From Streptomyces sp. ITFR-21 (GTDB lineage Bacteria > Actinomycetota > Actinomycetes > Streptomycetales > Streptomycetaceae), in the NCBI RefSeq assembly GCF_031844685.1, contig NZ_CP134605.1, positions 2,810,001 to 2,874,000 of the forward strand: a DNA stretch of 64,000 bases. The letters are read 5' to 3'. A program made the translations under genes and the position numbers. Numbering within the stretch: the stretch's first letter is position 1; every line of letters starts with the position of its first letter. Shown here piece by piece: positions 44,162 through 53,228 of the stretch. Under the pieces are notes generated by a model, which saw nothing but the letters and a program-made list of their open reading frames with translations, did no database searches and was not told where the DNA came from.

Positions 44162-44395
44162 TCACGCCGCGAGCCCGAGCAGAGCCTGCAGCTCGGCCGT
44201 CACCACTCGGTACGAATTGCCCAACCGCAGAACGCGGCACGGGTACTGGCCGCGCTTGGCCAACTCGTAGCCCTTGCTCCGTCCCAGCCCGAGCGCGCGG
44301 TTCGCCGTCTCCAGGTCCACCGCCGCCGGCAGCGCCAGCAGTTCGTCCTTGGCCATGCCCCTGACCACCGGCCGGGTCGTATGGCTCTCACGCAT
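44162..44395 (-). CDS. Excisionase-like helix-turn-helix protein
   Basis: 77 residues. The segment VDLETANRALGLGRSKGYELAKRG, then YPCRVLRLGNSYRVVTAELQALL, is the winged-helix pattern of Xis/MerR-type proteins. ATG at 44395 was chosen because GGAGG lies five bases upstream. It faces the ATPase gene in the same direction and is divergent from the XRE gene. It probably directs excision with the integrase 600 bases away. Confidence 0.8.
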   Translation of the reverse strand: MRESHTTRPVVRGMAKDELLALPAAVDLETANRALGLGRSKGYELAKRGQYPCRVLRLGNSYRVVTAELQALLGLAA

Positions 44396-44488
44396 AGCCG
44401 CCTCCTCCATATACAGCTCTCGGCGAACACGGTCTCACATCCGGCTCCAAGCCCAGGTCAGGAGGGTGCACCAAGCTACTGTGTCGCC

Positions 44489-44974
44489 ATGACACAACGC
44501 AGTGCTGATGCTGGGCGGAATGAAGACAACGCCCCCGAGTGGGCCGACCAGGTCGTGGCGACGGTGGCAGCCGAGGTCCGCCGACTTCGGAAGGAGCTGG
44601 GCATGAGCGGCGAAGACCTGGCCCGCGCCTGCGCCGATCTCGGGTACGCCATTCCGCGCAACGTCATCGCCAACATGGAATCCGGCCGTCGTGCCCAACT
44701 CCCCCTGGTCGAGGTGATGGTGCTCGCCAAGGCCCTGCACGTGGCGCCGATCTGCCTGATCTATCCCGTCGGCCTCGTGGACCGCGTACAGGCGCTCCCC
44801 GACGAGGAACCGACCGACACGTTCGACGCACTCCAGTGGTTCACCGGCGAGTCGTACGGCTACGACGGCCCCAGCCCCCAACTGCGCGAGCGCAGAGCCG
44901 CACCGCGACGGACCTGGTCAATGGATGCCGAGGGCAACATCGTCTGGAAGGACGCCCCGGCAGACGGTCTCTGA
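44489..44974 (+). CDS. XRE-family transcriptional regulator of the second element
   Basis: 161 residues. The helix-turn-helix covers residues 25-85: EVRRLRKELGMSGEDLARAC, then IPRNVIANMESGRR and VEVMVLAKALHVAPICLIYPVG. A short acidic C-terminus follows. It is divergent from the excisionase-like gene and 19 bases upstream of the integrase, so it probably controls integration and excision. ATG at 44489 was chosen by domain extent. Confidence 0.88.
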   Translation: MTQRSADAGRNEDNAPEWADQVVATVAAEVRRLRKELGMSGEDLARACADLGYAIPRNVIANMESGRRAQLPLVEVMVLAKALHVAPICLIYPVGLVDRVQALPDEEPTDTFDALQWFTGESYGYDGPSPQLRERRAAPRRTWSMDAEGNIVWKDAPADGL

Positions 44975-44993
44975 ACCTGCAGGGGGAAGCACT

Positions 44994-46511
44994 ATGAAGG
45001 GCTCGACTCACCGCCGCTGCTACTGCCGTGACACCGATACCGGCCGACCGCTCGGCAGCAACTGCCCCAAGCTCGCGAGCCGCAAGCACGGCTCCTACTC
45101 CGTACGCCAGGAACTCCCGTCCCGCGAGGACGGCACCCGCCGCTCCTTCAGCCGCGCCGGGTACGACAACCTCAAAGCCGCCCAGGCGGACCTGGACCAC
45201 GTCCGCACCCTCCTCGGCCTCGCCGACACCGACGACCCGGACAGCGTCGAGCGCGTCGCGGCCCTACTGGAACGCCTGGTCGACGAGAAGGCGCCGCTGC
45301 CCGAGGTCGAGGAGATCCGCCGACGCCTCCGCTCCGGGCTCGACCTACGCGGCGGCACGACGGTCGGCGAGTGGCTGGACCTCTGGTTCGCGTCCAAGAA
45401 GCGCCGCAGGACGACCCTCAACGGCTACGCCTCTCACATCAACGTCCACCTCAAGCCGCGCATCGGCCACGTGCGGCTCGACCGGCTCAACGTCGGCCAC
45501 CTCGTGGAGATGTTCGACGGCATCGCCGACGCCAACGAGGTCATCGCTGCCAAGAACGCGGCGCGTCGGGCACAGATTGCCCGTTGCAAGCCGAGTGCGC
45601 CGGGGCGGCCCGTAGTAGCCGAACGGGCATGGCTGGCGGCGGAGCGGGCGAAGCTCGCCGAGATGCCGCCCTTCCGCAAGCTGACCGGTCCCTCCACCCA
45701 GCAGGCGATACGCCGGACCCTGCGCGCCGCGCTCAACTCCGCCATCGCGCAACAGCTCATCACCTTCAACCCGGCCTCCCACGTCGAACTCGCCTCGGGC
45801 CGCAGGCCGAAGCCCCTGCTCTGGACGGACGAGCGCGTTTGGCGGTGGCGGCAGACCGGCGAGATACCCGGCCCGGTCATGGTCTGGACACCGCAGCAGT
45901 TCGGCGTCTTCCTCGACGCCGCCCAGGAGGACCGGCTGTACGCCCTGTTCCACCTCGTCGGCTTCCGCGGCCTGCGTCGCGGCGAAGCCGTCGGCCAGGA
46001 CTGGAGCAACGTCGACCTCAAGGCCGGCCTCATCACCCCGGCCAAGGAGATCGTGGTCGACGGCTGGGACCCGTACGAGGCCGAGCCGAAGACGGACGGC
46101 AGCGCCAACACCATCGCCCTCGACAGCCTCACGATCGCCGCCCTCCGCTCCCACCGGAAGCGCCAGAAGAAGGACCGCAAGAAGTGGGGCACGGCCTGGA
46201 ACGACACCGGCAAGGTCTTCACCCGCGAGGACGGCTCCTGGCTCCACCCCGAGATGGTCTCCGATACCTTCCGCCGCATCCACGCAACGACCGACCTCCC
46301 GCCGATCACCTTCCGCGACCTCCGCCATGTCGCAGCGACCCTCACGCACGCCGGCGGCGGCGACATCCACACGGTGAAGGAGGTCCTGCGCCACTCCACG
46401 ATCACCCTGACGTCGGACACGTATACGAGCCTCCTGCCGGAGCTGGACCGGGAGGTCGCGGAGAAAGCTGCCGCGCTGGTTCCCCGTGCTCAGCTGAGGA
46501 GCAGCCGCTGA
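44994..46511 (+). CDS. int: Tyrosine site-specific integrase of the second element
   Basis: 505 residues. An N-terminal arm-binding domain, a SAM-like core-binding domain (WLDLWFASKKRRRTTLNGYASH) and a catalytic domain with FRGLRRGEAVGQDW (first Arg), ITFRDLRHVAATL (second box) and VLRHSTITLTSDTYTSLLPEL (His and nucleophilic Tyr). The first box-II residue is Arg rather than the usual His, as in several actinobacterial relatives. AGGGGGAA precedes the ATG. It most likely recognises tRNA-Lys(TTT), inferred from the flanking repeats, although it is 4.5 kb from that gene. Confidence 0.93.
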   Translation: MKGSTHRRCYCRDTDTGRPLGSNCPKLASRKHGSYSVRQELPSREDGTRRSFSRAGYDNLKAAQADLDHVRTLLGLADTDDPDSVERVAALLERLVDEKAPLPEVEEIRRRLRSGLDLRGGTTVGEWLDLWFASKKRRRTTLNGYASHINVHLKPRIGHVRLDRLNVGHLVEMFDGIADANEVIAAKNAARRAQIARCKPSAPGRPVVAERAWLAAERAKLAEMPPFRKLTGPSTQQAIRRTLRAALNSAIAQQLITFNPASHVELASGRRPKPLLWTDERVWRWRQTGEIPGPVMVWTPQQFGVFLDAAQEDRLYALFHLVGFRGLRRGEAVGQDWSNVDLKAGLITPAKEIVVDGWDPYEAEPKTDGSANTIALDSLTIAALRSHRKRQKKDRKKWGTAWNDTGKVFTREDGSWLHPEMVSDTFRRIHATTDLPPITFRDLRHVAATLTHAGGGDIHTVKEVLRHSTITLTSDTYTSLLPELDREVAEKAAALVPRAQLRSSR

Positions 46512-46752
46512 AGCCGGACCCCCACGATCACCATGCAGGTGAAGCGTGCTTGCCTCGGCGCATCAATCAGGCACTCCAACCGGAGCACGCCTGAACTGTG
46601 TGCGCCGGTCGCCTTGTTCGATGGATACTGCCTCTTAACAAAGTAGGTGCGCGGCCTCGCCAGCCTTGCAAAACCTTCGCCAGGGACCATCGACAGTGGA
46701 ATAATCATCCAGCTGGTCTCAACTTTTCCGTCAACGTCTACTGGAGCACGAC

Positions 46753-47544
46753 GTGGCAGGATTCGATGGATATTTCACTTTCCACCCCGATAATTTGGAA
46801 GTAGTCCGAGCCATGAACGGGGCGGCACGAAGACGGGCGCGCAGCATGAATATTCGTTGGAGGAGCCGCGCCACATGGGACGGTGAGGGTTATACGGCCG
46901 TAGACGGCTGGACCTATGGCCTGGACATCTTCCTGGAGAGACTTCGCCGAGATCTCCCCACCATTGCCGAGGCTACACCTGGCAGGCACTCACCTGCCTA
47001 CCGTCGCAAACTGGGCAACGGATACGCAGATATTCTCACCAAACACCGCTGCACCTGGTACGAGCGCTACTCCCGCGACGAGAATTGGTTCGTTCCGAAG
47101 CTACGGGCTCTCAAGGCATCCTCAGTGTGGCCAGTACACTCTCTATGGCCTGCTAGCGATGATCAGGAGCTAGGTAATCGGCTCATCGTCGCGCAAACCG
47201 TGATGGCCGCCTGGTGCGTCGAGGAAGTTGCTCCAGAGGTGGTAATCGAGGAGCTGCACACGGCAGCAGAGCTCATGCTGAAACGAATTACGGGTATGCC
47301 CGATCGGACCAAATTCCCCGATCTAATCCGAGAGGCTCGGCGAATGAAAGCGTTGAGAACCGACCCTCTGATTTTCAACTACAAGGAAGCGAAGACGGCT
47401 TTGACGCCGCAGCAGCTGCTGAAATCACTACTTCGAGAGCGGAACTCCACCAAACATGGCGGCAGCTCTCAAGCCGCAAAATGGCTCGACAACCACTTCT
47501 GGGCCACCGCCGGCGTCTTGGAGGCAATGTCCGCTTCCGTTTAG
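46753..47544 (+). CDS. Hypothetical protein with HEPN-like RNxxxH motif (1)
   Basis: 263 residues. Lower GC and many A/T-ending codons set it apart from neighbours, so it is probably recently acquired. It is mostly helical, without membrane segments, and carries RNSTKH at residues 230-235 inside a helical C-terminal part (LLRERNSTKHGGSS). The R-N-x-x-x-H spacing matches HEPN ribonucleases. GTG at 46753 is used; no other close start fits. No family was recognised. It stands directly before a second gene with the same motif type, which suggests a defence or toxin function (inference). Confidence 0.55.
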   Translation: MAGFDGYFTFHPDNLEVVRAMNGAARRRARSMNIRWRSRATWDGEGYTAVDGWTYGLDIFLERLRRDLPTIAEATPGRHSPAYRRKLGNGYADILTKHRCTWYERYSRDENWFVPKLRALKASSVWPVHSLWPASDDQELGNRLIVAQTVMAAWCVEEVAPEVVIEELHTAAELMLKRITGMPDRTKFPDLIREARRMKALRTDPLIFNYKEAKTALTPQQLLKSLLRERNSTKHGGSSQAAKWLDNHFWATAGVLEAMSASV

Positions 47545-47637
47545 CCTCGATATTGCGCGCGGATCCGGCGTCTACCCCACGGTCCATGTTAGTTATTCAG
47601 CGGCCAGAGGTGCGGCCTCAGCGCTACCCTGACTCGC

Positions 47638-48234
47638 ATGTCTGATGAGCTGACGTTGCAGCATCTCACGGAAGATGAGCTTCCACCACTTCGCTCAGAA
47701 GAGGAGATGGAACAGCTCCAGCTTCGCATGTCTTTGCTGGTCGGTGAGGTGGCTCGCGCGAGTGCATCGCTTGAGGATTTTCTACGGACGCTCATGATCG
47801 CTCTCCTGGACAGCAAGTACGGCGAAGTGGCCGCTGCAGGCCTGGGCGCCAATGAGCTGGTAGACATGTGCACCGCCCTGGCAAAGATCAACCACGAGCT
47901 AACAGAGCCTCAGCGTGCCGCATGCCGGAGCCTACTCGGGACGGTCAAGCCACTACTTACCAGACGCAACAGTTTGGTGCATGGCGTCTGGGCGCCGGAA
48001 CACGTCTCCGTAGAGGAACCGTTGCCCAGCAAGGCCATAGCAAGCATCAGCAAGAGGCGTAGCGCAACAGTCCACGTAGAGATCTCGTTCGAAGAGGCAG
48101 AGAAACTGGCGGAGGAGCTCAGCAAATTGGGTTCTGAGATCTTCACGTGGACCTGTCGCTCCCTGACCCGGCAACTGCGTCGCGAACAGGTCACCGAACC
48201 ACCGCCTGAGGCAACGGACCAGAATGGCGTGTGA
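47638..48234 (+). CDS. Hypothetical protein with HEPN-like RNxxxH motif (2)
   Basis: 198 residues, acidic and helical, lower GC than the genome. After helices that include GEVARASASLEDFLRTLMIAL it carries RNSLVH at residues 110-115 (LLTRRNSLVHGVW), the classic place of the HEPN catalytic motif on the last long helix. A further helix rich in Glu/Leu (residues 145-170) follows. No clear ribosome-binding site is seen; TACCCT six bases from the ATG could be a -10 element of a leaderless transcript. Together with the preceding gene it forms a candidate defence or toxin module. Confidence 0.6.
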   Translation: MSDELTLQHLTEDELPPLRSEEEMEQLQLRMSLLVGEVARASASLEDFLRTLMIALLDSKYGEVAAAGLGANELVDMCTALAKINHELTEPQRAACRSLLGTVKPLLTRRNSLVHGVWAPEHVSVEEPLPSKAIASISKRRSATVHVEISFEEAEKLAEELSKLGSEIFTWTCRSLTRQLRREQVTEPPPEATDQNGV

Positions 48235-48267
48235 CCTGCCACCAGCAATAGACGGGCACCGCGCCTA

Positions 48268-49421
48268 CTGAGGTTGAACTCGTGATGTCGCTATGCGGGT
48301 TGGATGGTCAGGCCGGTCTCGGTGAGGCAGCCGTCGATCAGGTTGCTGCGGTACTGGATGCTACGGAGGCCATGGCGAATGGTGCGGATGAGGTGTTCGG
48401 GGGTGGTGAACGCGACGTTGGAGAGCCAGCCGCGTCGCAGCAGGGACCAGATTCCTTCGACGGGGTTGAGGTCGGGGGCGTAGGGCGGCAGGTAGTAGAT
48501 GGTCAGCCAGTCGCGTGAATCGGCGAACTCGCGCAGGCCGGCGGCCTTGTGGACGTTGAGGTTGTCCCAGATGAGAACGATCGGGCCGCCGAGCTGCTGG
48601 TGGGCGCCGTCAGCAGGTCCCGGTAGTCGCGCCAGGAGAAGCTCTTGCGTCCGTCACGGTTGCCGTCGTCCCTGCGGGGCCGGTAGATCAGCCGGGAGCG
48701 GTGGCCTGGTCTGTAGCAGGTCAGTGCGGCGATCGAGACGCGTCTGCGGGAACGGCCGCGGACGCGCACGACCGGGGTGCGGCCCCGTGGCGACCATGTT
48801 CTGGCCTGCGGCGGTGTCATGGAGAAGCCGGCTTCGTCCTCGAAGACCAGCCAGGCCCCACGGCCCGCCGCTAGCCTTCCGCGCGGGGCCAGACCTCCTT
48901 GACCCACCCTGCCACCGCATCGTCGTAGCGTTCCATGGCCCGTCGGGCCGGGACCTGGCAGGACCAGCCGTTGCGGACCAGCAGCTTGCGCACCCCCTGG
49001 ACCGTGTAGGCCAGGTGGAAGCGTCGGCCGATCACGGTCTTGATCCGGCCCAGGGTCCAGCGCTGGTCCTCCCAGCCGTGTGCAGCCGGTCCCTTCGCCA
49101 GCTCCGCCTCCAACTGGGCGAACTGCTTCTCGTTCAGCCTCGGCAGCGAGGCCGGGCCCTGCGACCGCAAGGACCGCGGACCGCCCTCGGCCCACGCGTG
49201 ACGCCATCGCTGCACCGAGCGGACACTGACCCGCAGGTCCCTGGCTATTGAGGTACTGCCCTCGCCCCGGGCGAACCGCTCAGCCGCCTGAAGCCGTAAC
49301 TCCTCACGCCTGGACTGCCGTTCGGCGGTCAACCCGCCACCCTGTGGATACCGCATCCTCCGGTGATACCGCAGCCAGGCACCAACCGTCAGCCCCTACG
49401 ACTCCACGAGTTCAACCTCAG
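48268..49421 (-). mobile_element. IS630-family element A, disrupted
   Basis: The sequence TACTGAGGTTGAACTCGTG (48266-48284) is exactly inverted at 49405-49423. The outer TA on each side is the duplicated target, as in IS630 elements, which gives element limits of 48268-49421. The transposase gene inside is frameshifted. Confidence 0.88.
48291..49356 (-). pseudogene. IS630-type transposase, broken by two frame changes
   Basis: The N-terminal part (helix-turn-helix STSIARDLRVSVRSVQRWR, then WTLGRIKTVIGRRFHLAYT) is in one frame to about 48895. The DDE core (VFEDEAGFSM, then RKSFSWRDYRDLL) is in a second frame. The C-terminal part (IVLIWDNLNVHKAAG, then YLPPYAPDLNPVEG) is in a third frame to the stop at 48291. 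The first shift is of -1 type and could be programmed; the second, near 48615, lies where a G seems to be missing from GGCGCCCACC. The enzyme is probably inactive. Confidence 0.8.
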
Positions 49422-49692
49422 TAGCTATCGTTCACTTGTCCAGCACGTGGCAGACGAGAGGCACAGCGACACCGATAAGACGGGAACCCTCAGCTCCGCG
49501 CATGTCGTGGGCGGTGCGGTGATGGATTCCCGACCGTCGCCACGACTCCCGGCCACCAGCGGCCGCCCACCCCTACTGCGGCGGCACGAGTTCTGCGGGA
49601 GCGCCACGTGCCAGGCCGACTCACCCAACTCGCCCCCTTGCCGACCCCTCGACCCAAGCAGCCAACAGGCCAGGCCGCTGAACAAGCCTCTA

Positions 49693-50821
49693 GTGTTCCG
49701 TGCTTGAAGTCTATTTGCGTTTGATCTTGTTGAGGATCTGGTCGGCAGATTTGGTCCAGGTGAACGGCTCGCAGCGGGTGTTGTAGCCGTCGATGAAGGC
49801 GCGGATGGCGGCCTTGAGGTCGGGGACGGATTCGAAGGTGCCGCGTCGTATGGCCTGGCGGGTGATGATCCCGAAGAAGATTTCGACCATGTTCAGCCAT
49901 GAGCAGGAGGTGGGGGTGAAGTGCAGGGTCACACGGGGGTTCTTCGCCAGCCACGCCTGCACGTTGGGGTGCTTGTGGGTGGCGTAATTGTCGACGACGA
50001 CGTGGAGTTTCACCCGGGGGTGGGCCCTGGCGACCTGCTTGAGGAAGGCCAGGAACTCCTTGTTGGTGTGCCGTTCGAAGCAGGCGTCCGCGCTGATCTT
50101 TCCGGTGGCGACTTCCAGGGCGGCGAACAGCGACGTGGTGCCGTTGCGCTTGTAGTCGTACGTCTGCCGCCTTGGCAGCCCCGGCCGCAGCGGCAGGATC
50201 GGGGCAGTACGGTCCAGGGCCTGGATCTGCGTCTTCTCGTCCACGCAGACCACCACGGCCTTCTCCGGCGGCGCCAGATACAGGCCCACTACGTCGCGGA
50301 TCTTCGATTCCAGCTCCGGATCGGTGGAGAACTTGAAGGTCTCCACACGGTGCGGCTGGATGCCCCACTTCCGCCAGACCTTGGCCACAGCGGAGAACGA
50401 CAGGCCCAACTCCCTGCCCAAAAGCCGCGACGACCAGTGCGTCACACCCAGATAGGCCGGCGGCCGGCCGTCCGCGGCCACCGTCGCCACCAGCACCGCC
50501 ACCTCGTCCACCGTCCCCGGCCGCCCCGGACGCGGCAGATCCCCCAGCGACTCGACCCCCGAAGCCCCGTACCGGTCACGCCACTTCAACACCGTCGGAC
50601 GCGAGGTCCCCAGCCGGGCGGCAATGTCCGTGTTGGACACGCCCTCCGAAGCCAGCAGCAAGATCCGCGCCCGCTGCACCAACCCTGCCGGGGCCGTCGA
50701 CATCCGCGTCAACGCCTCCAGGCGCGACCGGTCACCCTCGCGAAGCTGCAACGCAGTGGCCAGATACACAGCCTCATTATCCCAACCCTCCAGACGTAAA
50801 GCTATTTCAAACACAGAACAC
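49693..50821 (-). mobile_element. IS630-family element B, intact
   Basis: Terminal repeats read inward are GTGTTCCGTGCTTGAA (left) and GTGTTCTGTGTTTGAA (right). TA lies at 49691-49692 and 50822-50823 as target duplication. One intact transposase gene fills the element. It is only 270 bases from element A but differs from it in sequence. Confidence 0.88.
49711..50814 (-). CDS. IS630-family transposase
   Basis: 367 residues. N-terminal helix-turn-helix domains (SEGVSNTDIAARLGTSRPTVLKWR) are followed by the DDE catalytic core: VVVCVDEKTQIQ with the first Asp, LHVVVDNYATHKHP with the second, and WLNMVEIFFGIITRQAIRRG with the final Glu. No frameshift is seen, so the element may be active. Confidence 0.93.
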   Translation of the reverse strand: MFEIALRLEGWDNEAVYLATALQLREGDRSRLEALTRMSTAPAGLVQRARILLLASEGVSNTDIAARLGTSRPTVLKWRDRYGASGVESLGDLPRPGRPGTVDEVAVLVATVAADGRPPAYLGVTHWSSRLLGRELGLSFSAVAKVWRKWGIQPHRVETFKFSTDPELESKIRDVVGLYLAPPEKAVVVCVDEKTQIQALDRTAPILPLRPGLPRRQTYDYKRNGTTSLFAALEVATGKISADACFERHTNKEFLAFLKQVARAHPRVKLHVVVDNYATHKHPNVQAWLAKNPRVTLHFTPTSCSWLNMVEIFFGIITRQAIRRGTFESVPDLKAAIRAFIDGYNTRCEPFTWTKSADQILNKIKRK

Positions 50822-50908
50822 TAGGTCTCGAAGGGACGGAGCCGGGCACAAGCTCAAGTGGCCGTCCTCGCGCTCACGCATCGCTCACGCACGACCCCCG
50901 GCGTGGCT

Positions 50909-50940
50909 GTGCCCCGGCCGTCTTCCGAGAGCCGGGGCAC
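50909..50940 (-). terminator. Terminator downstream of tRNA-Lys
   Basis: Arms GTGCCCCGGC (50909-50918) and GCCGGGGCAC (50931-50940) are perfect 10-base complements. The right arm is within the sequence that is also found at the left end of the element (38354-38378), but the left copy has lost its partner arm. Confidence 0.8.
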
Positions 50941-50981
50941 CAAACCCACAGGTCAGAAGCGTCTAACGACACCCGACCCCG

Positions 50982-51054
50982 TAGGCCGTGTGGGACTCGA
51001 ACCCACAACCAATGGATTAAAAGTCCACTGCTCTGCCAATTGAGCTAACGGCCC
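50982..51054 (-). tRNA. tRNA-Lys(TTT), attachment site of the second element
   Basis: On the minus strand: acceptor GGGCCGT with ACGGCCT (first pair G-U), D arm GCTC, anticodon loop CTTTTAA with anticodon TTT, and T loop GGTTCGAGTCC. No CCA is encoded. The element lies on the 3' side of the tRNA, which is complete and so presumably functional. Confidence 0.95.
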
Positions 51055-51629
51055 GCACACCGCAGCATAGCCGGGATCGTGGGGCGGGTCGGCGTCGTAT
51101 CGGGGGGCGGCGAGTCGCCGTGGGAAGGGCGGGGGGTTGCGGGTTGGCATCGGGGCCGGAGAGGCCGGGGGTGCGCGTCTCCCTTGGGGAGGGGGACGGG
51201 GCAGGGACGCTCCCGGGAGTCGCTTCCGAGGACCCCGGCGCACCCCGGGTGCACACGGAAGCCGACAGCGGCGACCGCCCCCGGCCGCTAAGGCGCCCCG
51301 CACGCCCCGCTCCGCGAAGGACCCACTCCCGACGCCAGCGCAGCCAGCGCCCCCGCGCCCCGAAGCCGACGCACCCCGGGATAGCGCTCGGCGTTCAGCC
51401 ACCCCGGCCGCACCGGCACCCAAGAGCCCGCACACCCCAAAGCGGGGGCGCCCAGCACCGCACCCGCGCCCCGAGGCCAGGGCGCCCCAACCGCCCCCCA
51501 GTCCGGGGTGCCCGAACACACCCCCGCGCCCCCGAAGCCGAGGCGCCCAGCACCGCCCCCCGCGCCCCCGAAGCCGGGGGCACCCCCGCCTCCCGCCCCC
51601 CAAAAGGGCTCAGGTGCCGCCGGTCCCGG
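51055..51629. other. Noncoding C-rich region with dispersed repeats
   Basis: 575 bases. The plus strand is C-rich and holds several copies of CGCGCCCC(C)GAAGCC-like units (about 51350, 51530, 51560), often followed by GAGGCGCCC. Arg/Pro-rich open frames result but none has credible features. It lies between tRNA-Lys and the end of the protease-like gene. Confidence 0.55.
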
Positions 51630-53228
51630 TCAGCTGATGCGGGAGTACTGCTTCCAGCCGGTCTTCGTGTACAGGGTGCCCGCTGCCAGGCCGCCCTTGC
51701 CGTTGGCGTTGAGGAGGAAGACGCCGCCGCCGGGGGTGCGGCCGAGGATGTCCTGGCGGCCGTCGTTGTCCATGTCGCCGGCGGCGACGAGGTCGCGGTA
51801 GCCGTTGAAGCCGGTGCCGATCTTGGTGCGGACCGCGTAGCCGCCCTTGCCGTTGCCGCGGAGGAGCCAGAGGGTCCCGGCGGGGTCGCGGGCGACGATG
51901 TCGGCGACGCCGTCGCCGGAGAGGTCGCCGCGGCCGGTGAGGAGGTCGTACGCGTTCCAGCCGGACCCGATGGCGACCCGGGGCGCCAGCCCGCCCCTGC
52001 CGTCGCCCTTGAAGAGCCACAGGTTGCCGGAGGTGTCGCGGGCGAGCAGGTCGGGGAAGCCGTCGCCGGAGAAGTCGACGCTGGCGAAGAGCGAGGTGTA
52101 GCGGTCGAAGCCGTTGCCGAGCCAGGTCTTGGCCGCGGTGTCGAGGTCGTAGCCGTGGGTGCCGGGGTAGCGGTAGAGGGCGCCGCCGGGCGTGCGGGCC
52201 AGGAGGTCGCCGTAGGCGTCGCCGTCCAGATCGCCCGCCTGGGTCAGCCAGTCGTAGTGGACGTCGAAGTACTCGGTGTCGCCGCCGGGGTAGTCGCTGT
52301 CGGTGCCCGTCAACCGCCCGCTCGGGTCGATGAACTGCCAGGAGACATACGCGGTGTTCGGGTACGGCTCGGGCAGTTGGGTGACGACGGAGCCGTTGCC
52401 GCCGTTGACGTACTGCGGCACGAACACGTCCCGGCTCCACGCCAGCATCTGCCCACGGTACGCGGTCACGTTGACGTAGACGCGGACCCCGCTCGCGGCC
52501 ACGCAGCCGGTCGCGCCGGTGGCGGAGAGGCCGATGAGCTTGCCGCCGGCCAGCAGGGCGCCGCCGGCGTCGCCGACGCACTGCTGCGCGGGGTCGGGCG
52601 CCGCCGTGCCGGACTTCGGCAGGGTGCAGAAGGTGCCGGCGGCCTGGGGGTGTCCTAGGTACGCGCCGCAGGTGGCGGGCGACAGGATCGACACCTGCTC
52701 CTTGTGGGCGACCCGCCGGCCGTCCGGATCGCCCTGCCCGGCCCAGGAGTAGAAGGTCGCGCCGGCCCCCGCCGCGTACAGCTTCGCGTCGGCGGTGGTC
52801 GCCAGGTCGGGGTGACCGGAACCGGTGGTGTAGCTCACCGGCGGGTTGTCGGCCCTGGCCACCGCGAAGGCTCCGGTCCGGGTGGCCGTGTCGTACTGCG
52901 GGGCGACGCGGTAGGTGGGATTCGTCGTACTAGAGTCGGGCGTCCCGCCGTGGTACCCCTGCGCCCAGTCGGCGGACGTGCGGCCGGTGAAGCAGTCCGG
53001 GCCGGTCAGTTCACGCACCCGGTTCAACTCGACGGCGCTGCACAGGCGTTCGGTGCCCTTGGCCGGGTTGTACGTGCCGTACCCCACCAGCCAGGACGGG
53101 AAGTCCGGCGTCGCGGCCCGCGCGGTCGGCGCGCCGGCCGCCAGTGCCGCGCCGGCCAGCAGTGCCAGCGTCGTGATGAGTGCGGCCGGTGACCGCCGTC
53201 CCCGTCGTGCCGCCCCAAGCGCGCGCAT
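51630..53228 (-). CDS. Secreted trypsin-fold pseudo-protease with FG-GAP/VCBS repeats
   Basis: 532 residues. A signal peptide (MRALGAARRGRRS, then hydrophobic) ends near ARAATP. The first half resembles an S1 serine protease, but the catalytic-Ser box reads CVGDAGGALL (Ala instead of Ser) and no TAAHC block is seen, so it is probably not a protease. The second half contains four FG-GAP/VCBS units with Asp-rich loops: DLDGDAYGDLLAR, DFSGDGFPDLLARD, DLSGDGVADIVARD and DMDNDGRQDILGR. It could be a secreted calcium-dependent binding protein. GGGGGAG precedes the ATG at 53228. Confidence 0.85.
   Translation of the reverse strand: MRALGAARRGRRSPAALITTLALLAGAALAAGAPTARAATPDFPSWLVGYGTYNPAKGTERLCSAVELNRVRELTGPDCFTGRTSADWAQGYHGGTPDSSTTNPTYRVAPQYDTATRTGAFAVARADNPPVSYTTGSGHPDLATTADAKLYAAGAGATFYSWAGQGDPDGRRVAHKEQVSILSPATCGAYLGHPQAAGTFCTLPKSGTAAPDPAQQCVGDAGGALLAGGKLIGLSATGATGCVAASGVRVYVNVTAYRGQMLAWSRDVFVPQYVNGGNGSVVTQLPEPYPNTAYVSWQFIDPSGRLTGTDSDYPGGDTEYFDVHYDWLTQAGDLDGDAYGDLLARTPGGALYRYPGTHGYDLDTAAKTWLGNGFDRYTSLFASVDFSGDGFPDLLARDTSGNLWLFKGDGRGGLAPRVAIGSGWNAYDLLTGRGDLSGDGVADIVARDPAGTLWLLRGNGKGGYAVRTKIGTGFNGYRDLVAAGDMDNDGRQDILGRTPGGGVFLLNANGKGGLAAGTLYTKTGWKQYSRIS

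Larger units (their letters stand above)
38402..51020. mobile_element. Second integrated element, at tRNA-Lys(TTT)
   Basis: The ends are direct repeats of 41 bases (38402-38442 and 50980-51020) with two mismatches. The right copy is the 3' half of a complete tRNA-Lys. Inside are a tyrosine integrase, an XRE regulator, an excisionase-like protein, a truncated DUF3631-type ATPase, three insertion sequences and two cargo modules. No transfer gene or primase is present, so it is probably a decayed or mobilisable relative of an AICE. The integrase lies 4.5 kb from the right end, with the HEPN pair and two IS630 copies between. Confidence 0.85.
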
